From: Myxococcus stipitatus
Lineage (GTDB): Bacteria; Myxococcota; Myxococcia; Myxococcales; Myxococcaceae
DNA: 64,000 nt
Direction of reading: 5' to 3'
Assembly: GCF_037414475.1 (NCBI RefSeq)
Contig: NZ_CP147913.1
Location: 7,128,001-7,192,000 of the forward strand
Under the pieces are notes generated by a model. The model did no database searches. It saw only the letters and a list, made by a program, of their open reading frames with translations, and was not told where the DNA came from. Positions 1-10,040 of this stretch are shown one piece after another. A program made the position numbers and the translations under genes. Every line of letters begins with the position of its first letter. The first letter of the stretch is position 1.

Positions 1-1
1 G

Positions 2-850
2 AAGTGCGAGGGCGTGGGCGCCGTCGAGCCGGGGAAGCTCGTCACCTTGAGCGGGGTGGGGCGGCGCTACAGCGGGGACGTCTTCGTCACCGGCGTGCGG
101 CATGACTTCGACACCGTCCAGGGCTGGAAGACCCACGTGCAGTTCGGAAGCACGGACACGTGGGCGGCGGCGGACGCGCACGCCATGTCCGCGCCCAAGG
201 CCGGCGCGCTCGTGCCCGGTGTCAGCGGGCTCCAGGTGGGCACCGTGGTGAGCAACGAGGACGAGGACGGCGAGCACCGCGTCCGGGTCCGCCTGCCCAT
301 GGTGAACAACCAGGAGGAGGGCATCTGGGCGCGGGTGGCCAGCCCCGACGCCGGTGAGGAGCGCGGCTTCTTCTTCCGGCCGGAGGTGGGCGACGAGGTG
401 GTGGTGGGCTTCCTGGAGGACGACCCTCGCGGCGCCATCATCCTGGGCATGTTGCACAGCAGCGCGAAGGCCGCGCCGCTCCAGGGTTCGGATGACAACC
501 ACGAGAAGGTCTACCAGAGCCGCTCGAAGATGCGCATCTACCTGGACGACGAGAAGAAGGTCCTCCAGTTGGAGACACCCGCGGGCAACAGACTCACGCT
601 GAGCGAGGAAGACAAGACGCTCAAGCTCGAGGACCAGAACGGCAACACGCTCGAGATGACGGCGGATGGCATCAAGCTCGAGAGCGTCAAGGCGCTCGAG
701 CTCAAGGCGGGGACCGAGCTGAAGCTGGAGTCGGGCACCGCGCTCAACGCCAAGGGCGGCACCGAGCTGAAGCTGGAGGGCACCTCCGCCGCGGAGGTCT
801 CCAGTTCAGCCATCACCAAAATCAAGGGCGGCATCGTCCAGCTCAACTGA
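2..850 (+). CDS. eCIS spike protein, VgrG/Afp8-like (5' partial)
   Basis: C-terminal part of a VgrG/gp5-type spike, the trimer that carries the PAAR tip of a contractile injection particle. The frame is open from base 2 (KCEG..VEPGKL, the end of a gp27-like domain), so the true start lies upstream; the GTG at 14 is internal. Visible residues about 75-150 form the gp5 OB-fold (VGTVVSNEDEDGEHRVRVRL, then PEVGDEVVVGFLEDDPR). Residues about 175-278 are short beta repeats (LKLE, LELKAG) like the spike needle of VgrG. The next gene encodes a PAAR tip and then come baseplate genes, which fits eCIS or Afp order better than a T6SS vgrG island. The last 100 codons repeat GAGCTGAAGCTGGAG-like units. Confidence 0.88.
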   Translation, partial: KCEGVGAVEPGKLVTLSGVGRRYSGDVFVTGVRHDFDTVQGWKTHVQFGSTDTWAAADAHAMSAPKAGALVPGVSGLQVGTVVSNEDEDGEHRVRVRLPMVNNQEEGIWARVASPDAGEERGFFFRPEVGDEVVVGFLEDDPRGAIILGMLHSSAKAAPLQGSDDNHEKVYQSRSKMRIYLDDEKKVLQLETPAGNRLTLSEEDKTLKLEDQNGNTLEMTADGIKLESVKALELKAGTELKLESGTALNAKGGTELKLEGTSAAEVSSSAITKIKGGIVQLN

Positions 851-860
851 GGAGTCACCC

Positions 861-1139
861 ATGCCCGCCGCGGTCAAGGTTGGAGACACCAGCAATCATG
901 GAGGCACCATCACCGGTCCTGGCGAGAGCACCGTCCTCGTCAAGGGCATGCCGGGCGCGGTGGCCGGAGATCTCCACGTCTGCTCATTGCCTCCCAACGG
1001 GCACCAGCCCACCGCCAGTCCATTCCCCTCGGGCAGCGCCACGGTGTTCTTCGCCGGGCGGCCCGCGCTGCGCATCACCGACGCGTGCGCCTGTGGCGCC
1101 ATGGCGGCGGTGGGCGAGCCCACGGTCATCATCAACTGA
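861..1139 (+). CDS. PAAR-domain spike-tip protein
   Basis: A 92-residue PAAR-like protein that would cap the spike trimer and sharpen the particle tip. It shows the expected layout: a start close to the domain (AVKVGDTSNHGGTITGPGE), two conserved Pro/Gly-rich loops (HVCSLPPNGHQP) and a closing strand (GEPTVIIN). His and Cys residues (H30s region, CSLP, CACG) could bind the metal that PAAR cones carry. It starts 10 bases after the spike stop codon behind a GAGGAG ribosome site, so both are cotranslated. It is the Afp10 equivalent, although in Afp the gp25-like gene comes first. Confidence 0.88.
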   Translation: MPAAVKVGDTSNHGGTITGPGESTVLVKGMPGAVAGDLHVCSLPPNGHQPTASPFPSGSATVFFAGRPALRITDACACGAMAAVGEPTVIIN

Positions 1140-1155
1140 AGGAGCGGTGGCACCC

Positions 1156-1611
1156 ATGGCCTCGGATACTCCTGTCGGCACCTATACCTCCTTCCTCGGC
1201 ACGGGCTGGAGCTTCCCGCCCCGCTTCGACAAGGAGAGCGGCGAGGTTCGGATGCACTCCGACGAGGAGGACATCGAAGCGAGCCTGCGCATCCTGTTCG
1301 GCACCACGGAGGGCGAGCGCTTCCTTCAGCCCCGGTACGGGCTGGACATGCATGAGCTGCTCTTCGAGCCGATGAGCACCACGCTGCGCACCTTCCTCAA
1401 GGACCGGGTGCGCACGGCCATCCTCATCCATGAGCCGCGCATCCAACTGCTCTCCCTGGATGTGTCCAGCCCCGACCCCAACGAGGGCACGCTGAAGATT
1501 TCCCTCGAGTACGAGGTGCGCGCGACGAACTCGCGCTTCAACCTCGTCTTCCCCTTCTACCGGACCGACAGCAACGAGGTGCGGGGCGCCACCGGCGCTT
1601 CCGGCCGCTGA
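1156..1611 (+). CDS. gp25/GPW-type baseplate wedge protein (Afp9-like)
   Basis: A 151-residue member of the gp25 lysozyme-like baseplate family, which in phage, T6SS (TssE) and eCIS nucleates sheath polymerisation on the baseplate wedge. The family signature is clear: an early GWSFPPRFD segment, then EEDIEASLRILFGTTEGERFLQ with the conserved GER, and a C-terminal beta strand region (LEYEVRATNSRFNLVFPFY). ATG 1156 is chosen because the earlier in-frame starts overlap the PAAR gene and lie before the conserved N-terminus. It sits 16 bases after the PAAR stop codon in the same operon. Confidence 0.9.
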   Translation: MASDTPVGTYTSFLGTGWSFPPRFDKESGEVRMHSDEEDIEASLRILFGTTEGERFLQPRYGLDMHELLFEPMSTTLRTFLKDRVRTAILIHEPRIQLLSLDVSSPDPNEGTLKISLEYEVRATNSRFNLVFPFYRTDSNEVRGATGASGR

Positions 1612-1633
1612 CCCCCGCCCCGCGCGAACCGCC

Positions 1634-4600
1634 ATGTCAGACCAGGACATCATCCAGAATCTCATCTCCGAGCTCGGGCAGAGCCAGGACGAGCGCCTGC
1701 CCCGCGAGCTGGGTGCGCACCACGCGGACGTGGACGAGCGCACGCCCGAACACTTGATGATGTTCGCCCGGCGGTTCTCCCGGTTCGTCAACTACTACCG
1801 GGGCAACACCGCGGCGGCGTCAGGCAACTGGGAGTCGTTCTTCCCCGCCGACGAGGGCAAGGCGGCGGCGCTGCTCTCCTCGGAGAAGGGGGACACTCCC
1901 GCGCACCTGGCCCTGTGGGCCTCGTTCCTCAAGCTGTACGAGCTGCCGCGTGAGGCCCTCAACGGCATCACCGGGCTCCACATGGACTTCTTCTACCGGA
2001 GCGTGCTGCGCTTCGAGAAGCAAGGCGCCGTCCCGGACCGGGCGCATCTGCTGCTGGAGCTGAAGAAGAACACCGCGCCGGTGCGTGTCGGTCCGGAGCA
2101 CCGCTTCCTGGGAGGCAAGGACGCCTCGGGAGCGGAGCTCGTCTATGCCCCCGTCCGGGACACGGTGGTGGGCCGAGGGAAGGTGACCTCCCTGCGCTCG
2201 GTCTTCGTCGACTCGGCGGGGCAGGGCACCGTCCGCTTCGCGCCCATCGCCAACTCGTTGGATGGCCTGGGCGCGGAGCTCCAGGGGGACGAGCCGAAGT
2301 GGCCGGCCTTCGGGAGCAAGACGCTGCCCGCCGCGGAGCTGGGCTTCGCCCTGGCCTCTCCCGTCCTGCGGATGGCGGAGGGGCGCCGCAAGGTGTCGTT
2401 GACCTTGAAGCTGGGAGGGCTGCCCCAGAGCCGGATGAACGCTTCGTTGGCCACCTCGGGACTCCAGGCCTATGTGACGGGACAGAAGAGCTGGGTGGGG
2501 CCGCTGCCGCTGACGGCGAGCATCACCTCGGACACGCTCAAGCTCGACTTCGAGGTGCCCGCCAGCGAGCAGGCCGTCGTCGACTACGACGAGAAGGTCC
2601 ACGGCTACGCATACACGGCCGCCTCTCCCGTCGTGCAGGTCTTCCTCAAGGCCGGGGCGGCGCTGGGCTACGAGGACGTGAGGGACCTGGACGTGAAGGA
2701 GGCCCGCGTCTCGGTGGATGTCTCGGGCATCACCTCGCTGCAGTTGGAGAGCGACGCGGGGCGGTTGGACCCGAAGAAGGCCTTCCTGCCCTTCGGCTCC
2801 CAGCCAGCAGTGGGCTCCCGCTTGATGGTGGGCTACCCCGAGGCGCTGGCGAAGAAGCTGTCGGAGGTGAAGCTGGAGCTCCAGTGGCAGGGGCTGCCCG
2901 CCAACTTCACCAACCACTACTCGAACTACGGCGTCACCGGCATCGACGACGACTACTTCACCGTGTCCGCGTCGTTCCAGGATGGAGGGACGTGGGCGCA
3001 GCGCAGCCAGGGCCAGGCGCTGTTCACCCCGCTGAGCACCACCGGCGAGCGGGAGCTGACCTTCACGCCGGGCAGCACGTCCCACTCGCGTCCACTCTGG
3101 AGTGGTTACAAGGTCTACGCGCTCCAGGCCGCGGGCAACCTCTGGGCGCGGAGGGCCGCGCAGGCGTACGTGCGCAAGAGCCCGGTGTTCCGCTCCTTCC
3201 TCACCGCCATTCCGGACGCGCGCCCGGGCTTCATCACGCTCGCCCTGGAGCAGAACTTCAAGCACGCCCTCTACCGGACGAAGTCCATCGAGTACGCGCT
3301 GAAGTACAGCAAGCAGACGAGTGGCAACCCCACCGTCCTGAACGAGCCCTACACACCCGCGCTCCAAGGCCTCTCGCTGTCGTACAAGGCCCACTCCGAC
3401 GCGGTGTCCATCGAGTCGCGAGAGCTGGAGGACTTCTCCAACCCGGACGTCCACTTCTTCCTCATCGGCGCCTTCGGGCAGATGCGGGAGCACGGCTATC
3501 AGCGCCAGCAGTTCGGCTTCGTCCCGGACAAGTCGGTGCCGCTGTTCCCTCGCTATCTCGACGAGGGGGAGCTGCTCATGGGCTTGAGTGGGCTTGCGGC
3601 CAACGACAGCGTCAGCGTGTTGTTCCAGGTGGCCGAAGGCAGCGCCGACCCGGAGCTGGCGCGACAGCCCCTGCGCTGGTCCGTCCTCTGCGACAACTAC
3701 TGGAAGACGTTGGGGCAGGGCGAAGTGGTGCTCGACACCACCAATCACCTGCTGACGAGCGGCACCGTGACGTTCGTGATTCCTCGTGAGGCGACGGTGC
3801 ACAATACCGTGCTTCCCGGGGGACTCGTCTGGCTGAAGGCCTCGGTGGCTCGCGACACGGGGGCTGTCTCCCAGCTCATCCGCGTGGCCGCGAACGCCGT
3901 GGAGGTGCGGCTCCAGGAGGAGGCCTCACACCCCTCGCATCTGCTGACGCCGCTGCCCGAGGGGAAGATTGGCAAGCTCAAGACGCCCATCGCCAACGTC
4001 AAGAGCGTGGGGCAGCCCTTCGCGTCCTTCGGCGGCCGGCCCGAGGAGTCCGACGAAGCGCTGCGCACCCGGGCCGCGGAGCGGCTGCGCCACCGGGGCC
4101 GCTGCCTCACCGCGTGGGACTACGAGCGCATGGTGCTGGGGCACTTCCCCGGCGTGTACCACGCGAAGTGCATCCCCCACGCGAAGGACGGCTCGTGGCT
4201 CGCGCCGGGGCACGCGCTGGTGGTCGTCATCCCGGACCTGCGCAACAAGAACGCGAGGGACCCGCTGGAGCCCAAGGTAGATGCGGACACGCTCAGCCGC
4301 ATCGACGCGTTCCTGCGCGAGCACACCGGCATGCAGGTCCAGGCGCGAGCGAAGAATCCGCGCTACCAGCGTATTCAGCTGGACTTCAAGGTGAGGCTCC
4401 ACCCGGGTTTCGAGTTCAACTTCTACAGCAAGGTGCTGGAGCAGGAGCTCATCCAGTTCCTGTCTCCGTGGGCATTCTCGGCGGACCGCCGGCTCACCTT
4501 CGGGGGGCATGTCTACAAGTCCGTGCTGCTCGATTTCGTCGAGGAGCGCGAGTACGTCGACTTCGTCACCGACTTCAAGATGTACAGCCACACGGGCGGC

Positions 4601-4699
4601 GGCAGCGGCTCCCAGGACGTCCAGGAGGCTCATCCCCAGACGCCGGATGCGCTGTTGGTCTCCGCACCCATGCACCTCATCAAGGACGCGGAGGCGTGA
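1634..4699 (+). CDS. gpJ-like baseplate wedge protein (Afp11-like)
   Basis: A 1021-residue baseplate protein. The family is recognised from the C-terminal third: SFGGRPEESDEALRTRAAERLRHRGR, then the WDYERMVLGHFPGVYHAKCI segment typical of phage baseplate J proteins in eCIS and T6SS TssF-like wedges, and a final region repeating the theme (LDFVEEREYVDFVTDF). The first ~700 residues are beta-rich and lack obvious motifs. Size and position directly after gp25 match Afp11. It would form the wedge joining the spike hub to the sheath. The stop lies 10 bases before the next ATG, so translation is coupled. Confidence 0.85.
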   Translation: MSDQDIIQNLISELGQSQDERLPRELGAHHADVDERTPEHLMMFARRFSRFVNYYRGNTAAASGNWESFFPADEGKAAALLSSEKGDTPAHLALWASFLKLYELPREALNGITGLHMDFFYRSVLRFEKQGAVPDRAHLLLELKKNTAPVRVGPEHRFLGGKDASGAELVYAPVRDTVVGRGKVTSLRSVFVDSAGQGTVRFAPIANSLDGLGAELQGDEPKWPAFGSKTLPAAELGFALASPVLRMAEGRRKVSLTLKLGGLPQSRMNASLATSGLQAYVTGQKSWVGPLPLTASITSDTLKLDFEVPASEQAVVDYDEKVHGYAYTAASPVVQVFLKAGAALGYEDVRDLDVKEARVSVDVSGITSLQLESDAGRLDPKKAFLPFGSQPAVGSRLMVGYPEALAKKLSEVKLELQWQGLPANFTNHYSNYGVTGIDDDYFTVSASFQDGGTWAQRSQGQALFTPLSTTGERELTFTPGSTSHSRPLWSGYKVYALQAAGNLWARRAAQAYVRKSPVFRSFLTAIPDARPGFITLALEQNFKHALYRTKSIEYALKYSKQTSGNPTVLNEPYTPALQGLSLSYKAHSDAVSIESRELEDFSNPDVHFFLIGAFGQMREHGYQRQQFGFVPDKSVPLFPRYLDEGELLMGLSGLAANDSVSVLFQVAEGSADPELARQPLRWSVLCDNYWKTLGQGEVVLDTTNHLLTSGTVTFVIPREATVHNTVLPGGLVWLKASVARDTGAVSQLIRVAANAVEVRLQEEASHPSHLLTPLPEGKIGKLKTPIANVKSVGQPFASFGGRPEESDEALRTRAAERLRHRGRCLTAWDYERMVLGHFPGVYHAKCIPHAKDGSWLAPGHALVVVIPDLRNKNARDPLEPKVDADTLSRIDAFLREHTGMQVQARAKNPRYQRIQLDFKVRLHPGFEFNFYSKVLEQELIQFLSPWAFSADRRLTFGGHVYKSVLLDFVEEREYVDFVTDFKMYSHTGGGSGSQDVQEAHPQTPDALLVSAPMHLIKDAEA

Positions 4700-4709
4700 A
4701 GGTCTGGCC

Positions 4710-7286
4710 ATGCTCTCATTGACCATTTCCAGGAAGGAGACGCTCGAGCCGCGGCTCGACCAGGAGCAGCTCTTCGCGCTCGGGTTGGAGCACGTGCGGC
4801 GCCTGGCCCACCGCGTCTGGACGGACCACAACACCCACGACCCGGGTGTCACCACGCTCGAGTTGTTGTCCTATGCGCTGACGGACCTGTCCTACCGCAC
4901 GTCGTTCCCCTTGGAGGACCTGCTCGCCACCGAGAGCAACAACGCGGCGAACATGAAGGCGCAGTTCTTCACCGCGCGGCAGGTGCTGCCCATGCGGCCG
5001 CTGACGGTGCTGGACTACCGCAAGCTGCTCATCGACCTGCCCGGCGTGAAGAACGCGTGGCTGAGGCCGGAGTCCGTCCGGTACTTCCTGGCCCCCAGCA
5101 CGGCCCGGCTGTACTGGCAGGCGCCCGCGCTGCCCGGTGTGCGCGAGGTCCACGTGCGCGGTGTCCACCGCGTCCTCGTCGACTTCATGGACGGCGTGAC
5201 GGCGGAGCAGCAGGCCACCATCCTCCAATCCGTCACCACGCGGCTCGAGGCCAACCGCAACCTGGGTGAGCGCTTCAGCGGTGTCGACGTCGTGGCGCCC
5301 GAGGAGTTCGTCCTCTGCGGCGAGCTGGAGCTGAGCCCCGACGCGGACTCGGCCCGGGTGAAGGCGGAGATTCTCTTCCAGGTGCAGCAATACCTGTCGC
5401 CGCCGGTGCCCAGCTACAGCCTGAGCGAGATGCTGGAGCGGCGCCGGGCCGACGGCAGCCGCTACACCGTGCAGGACCTCTTCGAGGGCCCCGCGCTGGA
5501 GTGTGGCTTCATCGACGACGAGGAGCTGGAGCGCGCGGAGCTGCGCACGGAGCTTCGTCTGTCGGATGTCATCAGCATCCTCATGGACATCCCGGGCGTG
5601 CGCGCGGTGCGCGACGTGCTCATCAACCCCAAGGGCGCGACGAAGTCCCTGGCCGACAAGTGGCGCGTGCCCGTCACGAGCGGAAAGCGGGCCACGTTGG
5701 ACCGGCAGCTCTCCCGGCTGGTGCTCTACAAGCGCAACATGCCGGTGGTGCCGGGGGCGGCCCAGGTGGACACCCACTACGCGGACCTCGCGGAGTCGGC
5801 GCGCGCGAAGCTGGAGACGGTGCAGGAGTATGACCTGCCCATCCCCCTGGGACGAGCGCGGCGGCCGGAGCGCTACCACTCCTTCCAGAACCACTTCCCC
5901 GCGCTGTATGGGCTGGGGCCTCAGGGGTTGCCCAGCGGCGCCAACGACGCGCGCCGGGCCCAGGCGTGGCAGCTCAAGGCCTATCTCCTGTTCTTCGACC
6001 AGGTGATGGCCAACTACTGCGCCCAACTGGCCCGGGTGCGCGAGCTGTTCTCCACCGACCCCGCCGTGCACCAGACGTACTTCTATCAGGCCGTCACCTC
6101 GTTCACGGACTTCGCCCGCATCTACGGCACCAGCGACGTGGCGCGGACCCTGGAGGACGAGGTCGAGGACGCGTCGGTGCTGGCCCAGCGGCGCAACCGG
6201 TTCCTGGAGCACCTGCTCGCCCGCTTCGCCGAGCGGTTCCACGAATACGCCTCGCTCATGTACTCGCGCTTCGGAGCGAGCCCTCGCAGCCTGGTGCGGG
6301 CGCAATGTGAGTTCCTGCGCCACCAGCCTGCCATCGGCGCGGAGCGGGGCCTGGCCTACAACGCCAGCCTCCCGGGGCAGGCCGACCTCTGGGACTCGGA
6401 GAACATCTCCGGCCTGGAGCGACGGGTGGCCCACCTGCTGGGCCTCACCGATTCGCGCCGGCGCGACCTCGGCCGGCCTCCCGGTGACGCCTTCCTGTCG
6501 GTCATCGCCGTCTCGGATTCGGAGTATCGCTTCCATGCGCTCCACCGCGACACGGGGGCCATCCTCCTGGAGAGCGAGAGCTTCTTCGTCTCGGAGGCGG
6601 TCGCGCGCGAGGCGATGCTCGTCACGCTGCGCTTCGCCCAGCTCCCTTCTGGCTATCAGCGTGTGGCCCTGGGCGCGGACAAGTACGTCTTCAACATCGT
6701 CGATGACCAGGGCACGGTGCTCGCCCGCCACGCGGCGTCCTTCGAGAGCGAGGAGGCGCTGGAGACCGCCATCGACGACCTGATGGTGTACCTGGGGGCG
6801 CACTACGCCGAGGAGGGCATGTACCTCATCGAGAACGTGCTCCTCCTGGCGGAGCAGAAGACGGACCCGCTCCTCCCGGTGTGCGTGGACCCCAACTGCA
6901 CGGACTGCGCGGACGACGACCCTTATTCCTACCGCGTGCAGTTCATCCTGCCCGCGTACGCGGGTCGCTTCCGGGACATGGACTTCCGGCGCTTCGCAGA
7001 GGAGGTCATCCGGCAGGAGACGCCCGCGCACCTGTTGCCGAAGGTCTGCTGGGTCAGCCGGGAAGACATGACGCGGGTTGCGCAGGCCTACAAGCCCTGG
7101 CTGGAGCTGACGGCGGACGCCTCCGCGGAGGAGCGCGCGGCGAAGCTCCAGGCGCTCATCGATGCGCTGTACCAGGTGAAGAACGTCTACCCCGTGGCGC
7201 GGCTGGCGGAGTGTGAGAGCGGGGAGTCGCTCCCCAAGTTCATCGTCGGGCGCGGTGCGCTCGGCAGCGGCAACACCGGGGATTGA
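4710..7286 (+). CDS. eCIS baseplate protein, Afp12-like
   Basis: An 858-residue protein in the Afp12/PVC12 position, after the gpJ-like wedge. The N-terminus (LGLEHVRRLAHRVWTDHN, then THDPGVTTLELLSYALTDLS) is typical of wedge-dimer baseplate subunits. The C-terminal ~120 residues carry a Cys motif (CVDPNCTDC) followed by VQFILPAYAGRFRDMDFRRF, seen in large eCIS baseplate subunits. ATG 4710 is used rather than the in-frame start 67 codons upstream, because that extension overlaps the gpJ gene and encodes Ser/Arg-rich out-of-frame-like sequence. Family assignment rests on gene order and these segments; the middle is unassigned. Confidence 0.78.
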   Translation: MLSLTISRKETLEPRLDQEQLFALGLEHVRRLAHRVWTDHNTHDPGVTTLELLSYALTDLSYRTSFPLEDLLATESNNAANMKAQFFTARQVLPMRPLTVLDYRKLLIDLPGVKNAWLRPESVRYFLAPSTARLYWQAPALPGVREVHVRGVHRVLVDFMDGVTAEQQATILQSVTTRLEANRNLGERFSGVDVVAPEEFVLCGELELSPDADSARVKAEILFQVQQYLSPPVPSYSLSEMLERRRADGSRYTVQDLFEGPALECGFIDDEELERAELRTELRLSDVISILMDIPGVRAVRDVLINPKGATKSLADKWRVPVTSGKRATLDRQLSRLVLYKRNMPVVPGAAQVDTHYADLAESARAKLETVQEYDLPIPLGRARRPERYHSFQNHFPALYGLGPQGLPSGANDARRAQAWQLKAYLLFFDQVMANYCAQLARVRELFSTDPAVHQTYFYQAVTSFTDFARIYGTSDVARTLEDEVEDASVLAQRRNRFLEHLLARFAERFHEYASLMYSRFGASPRSLVRAQCEFLRHQPAIGAERGLAYNASLPGQADLWDSENISGLERRVAHLLGLTDSRRRDLGRPPGDAFLSVIAVSDSEYRFHALHRDTGAILLESESFFVSEAVAREAMLVTLRFAQLPSGYQRVALGADKYVFNIVDDQGTVLARHAASFESEEALETAIDDLMVYLGAHYAEEGMYLIENVLLLAEQKTDPLLPVCVDPNCTDCADDDPYSYRVQFILPAYAGRFRDMDFRRFAEEVIRQETPAHLLPKVCWVSREDMTRVAQAYKPWLELTADASAEERAAKLQALIDALYQVKNVYPVARLAECESGESLPKFIVGRGALGSGNTGD

Positions 7287-7322
7287 GAGCGGGACCGAGA
7301 AGGCCCGTCGGGGGCAGTCGAT

Positions 7323-10037
7323 ATGGCGCAGGCACTCATCAACTTGAGCAGCATTTCCACCGGCTACACCGTTTTCGAGAAGGACCAGGTCCTGACCGAG
7401 AAGCAGCTCAACAGTGTCTCCAGCTATCTGGACGACCAGGAGCGGCTGACACGCGTGAGCCTTTCGGGCGTGGGCATCTCCTGCGGCCTCCAGGTCTCAC
7501 TCGCCGCCAACCGGGTGACGGTGTCGCGAGGCATCGGGGTGACGACCGACGGCGACCTCGCGCGGATGTCCGCCAACACCGTTTACGACCGCTTCAAGGA
7601 GTATGACCTCGCGGCGCCGGACTACGTGCCGTTCGGAGTCGGCCCGGCCCGGATGCCTCTCTTCGAGCTGGTGCGGGAGGGCGCGCAGGCCACGGGCAAC
7701 GTCTATCCCTTGGGCGAGTTCGCGTCGCGGACGCAGCGGACCCTGGGCACCATGGTGGCCACGCTGCTGATGGAGAGCTACGAGGCCGACGAGGACCTCT
7801 GCTCGGGCACCGACTGCGACAACCTGGGCAAGACGGTGGTGAACACGCCCAAGGTCTTGCTCCTCGACAGGTCGAATGTCTCACGCCTCAAGGAGACCTT
7901 CACCACGCCGGACCGCGCCGCGCGCCTCCTGACGCCCGTGGTCGCGGACCGGCCGTCCATCACCGCCGCCGCGTCGCTGAACGACCTGGCGGTGGTGTAC
8001 CGCACCGCCTGCAACGGCATCCACGCGAAGCTGGTGGCCGCGCTGCCGCGCATCTACACCCACGGCTCGGGCTTCCTCGCGGACCTGTTCCCGCAGGGTG
8101 ACCCCACCTCGCTCTGGCTGGAGAAGCTGGCGTCGCTCCAGGTGTCCTTCGCCGGCATGGGCACGGGCATCCAGTACTACTACGACTTCCTCAAGGACGT
8201 GGTGGAGACCTATGAGGCGTTCCGCGAGCGGCTGTTCGGGGAGACCACGGTCTGCTGCCCCGACGTGGGCGTCTTCCCCAAGCACCTGCTGCTCGGAGGC
8301 GTCGCGGCCAGCACGCCGGAGGACCGGACCGGCTACTACCCGGCGCCCGCGGCCAGCATGACGACGGAGCAGCTGCGCCACGCGCGCTTCCTGGCGCAGA
8401 AGCTCCACACACTCATCACGATGTTCGTGTTGCCCACGGGCACATTGCCGGTGCGAGTCACTCCCAGCCTCTTCGAGGACCAGAGCCTGGAGGAGCGCGC
8501 CATCCCCTACTACTACGACGCGAACATCCACCGGACCTGGAGCTACGCGCGCGGCAAGCGCGGCGCGGAGGCCACCTGCTACTCGTACAACGCGGCCCAG
8601 TACAACGCGCAGGGCGCGGCGGCGAGCCCGCTCACGGCGCAGCTGGGGCGCTTCCCGTTCTTCCGTGTCGAGGGACACCTGGGCGGCAACGTGGAGACCG
8701 TGATGACGGCGCTCCAGGCGGAGATTCGCAACCGGAACCTGCCCTTCATCGTGCGCTCCATCATGTTGGGCACCGACAGGACGCGGCTGCCGCGCAAGCG
8801 CAAGCGCTACACCGACATGCACCGGCTCCACCACATGGTGCGCCAGGAGCTGTCGCACCAGATGGATGACGTCATTTCCTTCTCCAGCACCTTCAAGAAC
8901 CAGGTGTTCACCGCGGTGGACCTGGGACAGGTGCGGGACATTCCCGAGGACGGGCAGGGCACTCCGGCGCGCACGGTGAAGGAGACGGCGACGCAGAAGA
9001 ACACCGCCGTCAACGCCAAGGCCACCGGGGCCAAGTCGCAGCTGGTGAAGCCGTATGCGGACTACCAGACGAACAAGGCGGTGCTGAAGGCCGACATGCG
9101 CGACGCGATGCAGGCCGCCGGAGAGTTCAAGTACGAGCTGGGCAACGCGGTGAAGACCGAGTTCGTCACGCCGTTCGATGCGTACATCGGCAACCCCCAT
9201 CACTGGTGGCTGGACTGGCTGGATGAGGAGATCAGCCTCTGGGAAGGCGGCGAGGACGACAAGCTGCTCTTCAACAAGTTCCTCACCGACAACCCGGGCG
9301 CGGAGCACTTCGCGGGCGTGGTGCGAGGCGGCACGTTCGTCCTCGTCTACGACCTCACGAACACGGTGGTGGCGGACTTCATGCTCTCCTACCACTGCCC
9401 CGAGCCCGTGGAGCAGGTGGTGGATGAGAAGCCGCTGCCCCGGCCTGACATCAAGCCCGGGTGGATTGTCACCAACGGCATCAAGGTCCTGCCGCCCGTC
9501 CAGAAATACGTGCGCGAGCGGCTGGACATCTTCCGCCAGGAGGCCGTGGACCCGAGGGTGAAGGAGATCGTCAAGCCGACGGAGGACTACTTCCGCGGCA
9601 TCAAGGAGTCCTTCGAAATCATCGTGAAGCGGCCCGCGCTGACGGCCGACCCCATCAAGATTCCCACCAACTACCTGGAGATGAACCTGCGCGAGCTGGA
9701 GATGACGAGCGAGCGCGTGGACTTCGTTCGCAACCAGCTGCTTGAACCGGGCATCACTGAAACGGTGAAGACGCGGCTGCGCGCCGACCTCACGTTGGCT
9801 CAGCAGGAGCTGGCGGCGGCCATCTCCACCACCGCGCGGACCGTCTCGACATCCGGGCAGGACGTGGCCGTTGGCAGCGTCGAGTACAAGGCATTGACCG
9901 AGGCCGGTCAGAAGATGATGAAGCTCGACTCGTCCCGGCTGAAGACCGCGAAGAATGGGCTGTTGAGGGTGAGCACGTCGGGCAAGCCCATGCTCGCGTC
10001 GGTCATCACCAACATGATGACCATGAAGGGCGTCTAG
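7323..10037 (+). CDS. large eCIS-associated protein of unknown function (Afp13 position)
   Basis: A 904-residue protein with no signal peptide and no fold I recognise. It starts INLSSISTGYTVFEKDQVLT and continues as a mixed alpha/beta protein. It has Cys pairs near residues 159-163 (CSGTDC) and 310 (CC), Lys-rich segments (RLPRKRKRY), and a long helical C-terminal region with likely coiled coil (about 780-904). It lies between the Afp12-like and tape-measure genes, where Afp has its fibre gene afp13, but it shows no phage or adenovirus fibre repeats. Candidate roles are receptor-binding appendage, peripheral baseplate part or accessory cargo. It is 36 bases after the previous stop and 3 bases before the next start, so firmly in the operon. 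Confidence 0.75.
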   Translation: MAQALINLSSISTGYTVFEKDQVLTEKQLNSVSSYLDDQERLTRVSLSGVGISCGLQVSLAANRVTVSRGIGVTTDGDLARMSANTVYDRFKEYDLAAPDYVPFGVGPARMPLFELVREGAQATGNVYPLGEFASRTQRTLGTMVATLLMESYEADEDLCSGTDCDNLGKTVVNTPKVLLLDRSNVSRLKETFTTPDRAARLLTPVVADRPSITAAASLNDLAVVYRTACNGIHAKLVAALPRIYTHGSGFLADLFPQGDPTSLWLEKLASLQVSFAGMGTGIQYYYDFLKDVVETYEAFRERLFGETTVCCPDVGVFPKHLLLGGVAASTPEDRTGYYPAPAASMTTEQLRHARFLAQKLHTLITMFVLPTGTLPVRVTPSLFEDQSLEERAIPYYYDANIHRTWSYARGKRGAEATCYSYNAAQYNAQGAAASPLTAQLGRFPFFRVEGHLGGNVETVMTALQAEIRNRNLPFIVRSIMLGTDRTRLPRKRKRYTDMHRLHHMVRQELSHQMDDVISFSSTFKNQVFTAVDLGQVRDIPEDGQGTPARTVKETATQKNTAVNAKATGAKSQLVKPYADYQTNKAVLKADMRDAMQAAGEFKYELGNAVKTEFVTPFDAYIGNPHHWWLDWLDEEISLWEGGEDDKLLFNKFLTDNPGAEHFAGVVRGGTFVLVYDLTNTVVADFMLSYHCPEPVEQVVDEKPLPRPDIKPGWIVTNGIKVLPPVQKYVRERLDIFRQEAVDPRVKEIVKPTEDYFRGIKESFEIIVKRPALTADPIKIPTNYLEMNLRELEMTSERVDFVRNQLLEPGITETVKTRLRADLTLAQQELAAAISTTARTVSTSGQDVAVGSVEYKALTEAGQKMMKLDSSRLKTAKNGLLRVSTSGKPMLASVITNMMTMKGV

Positions 10038-10040
10038 TCC

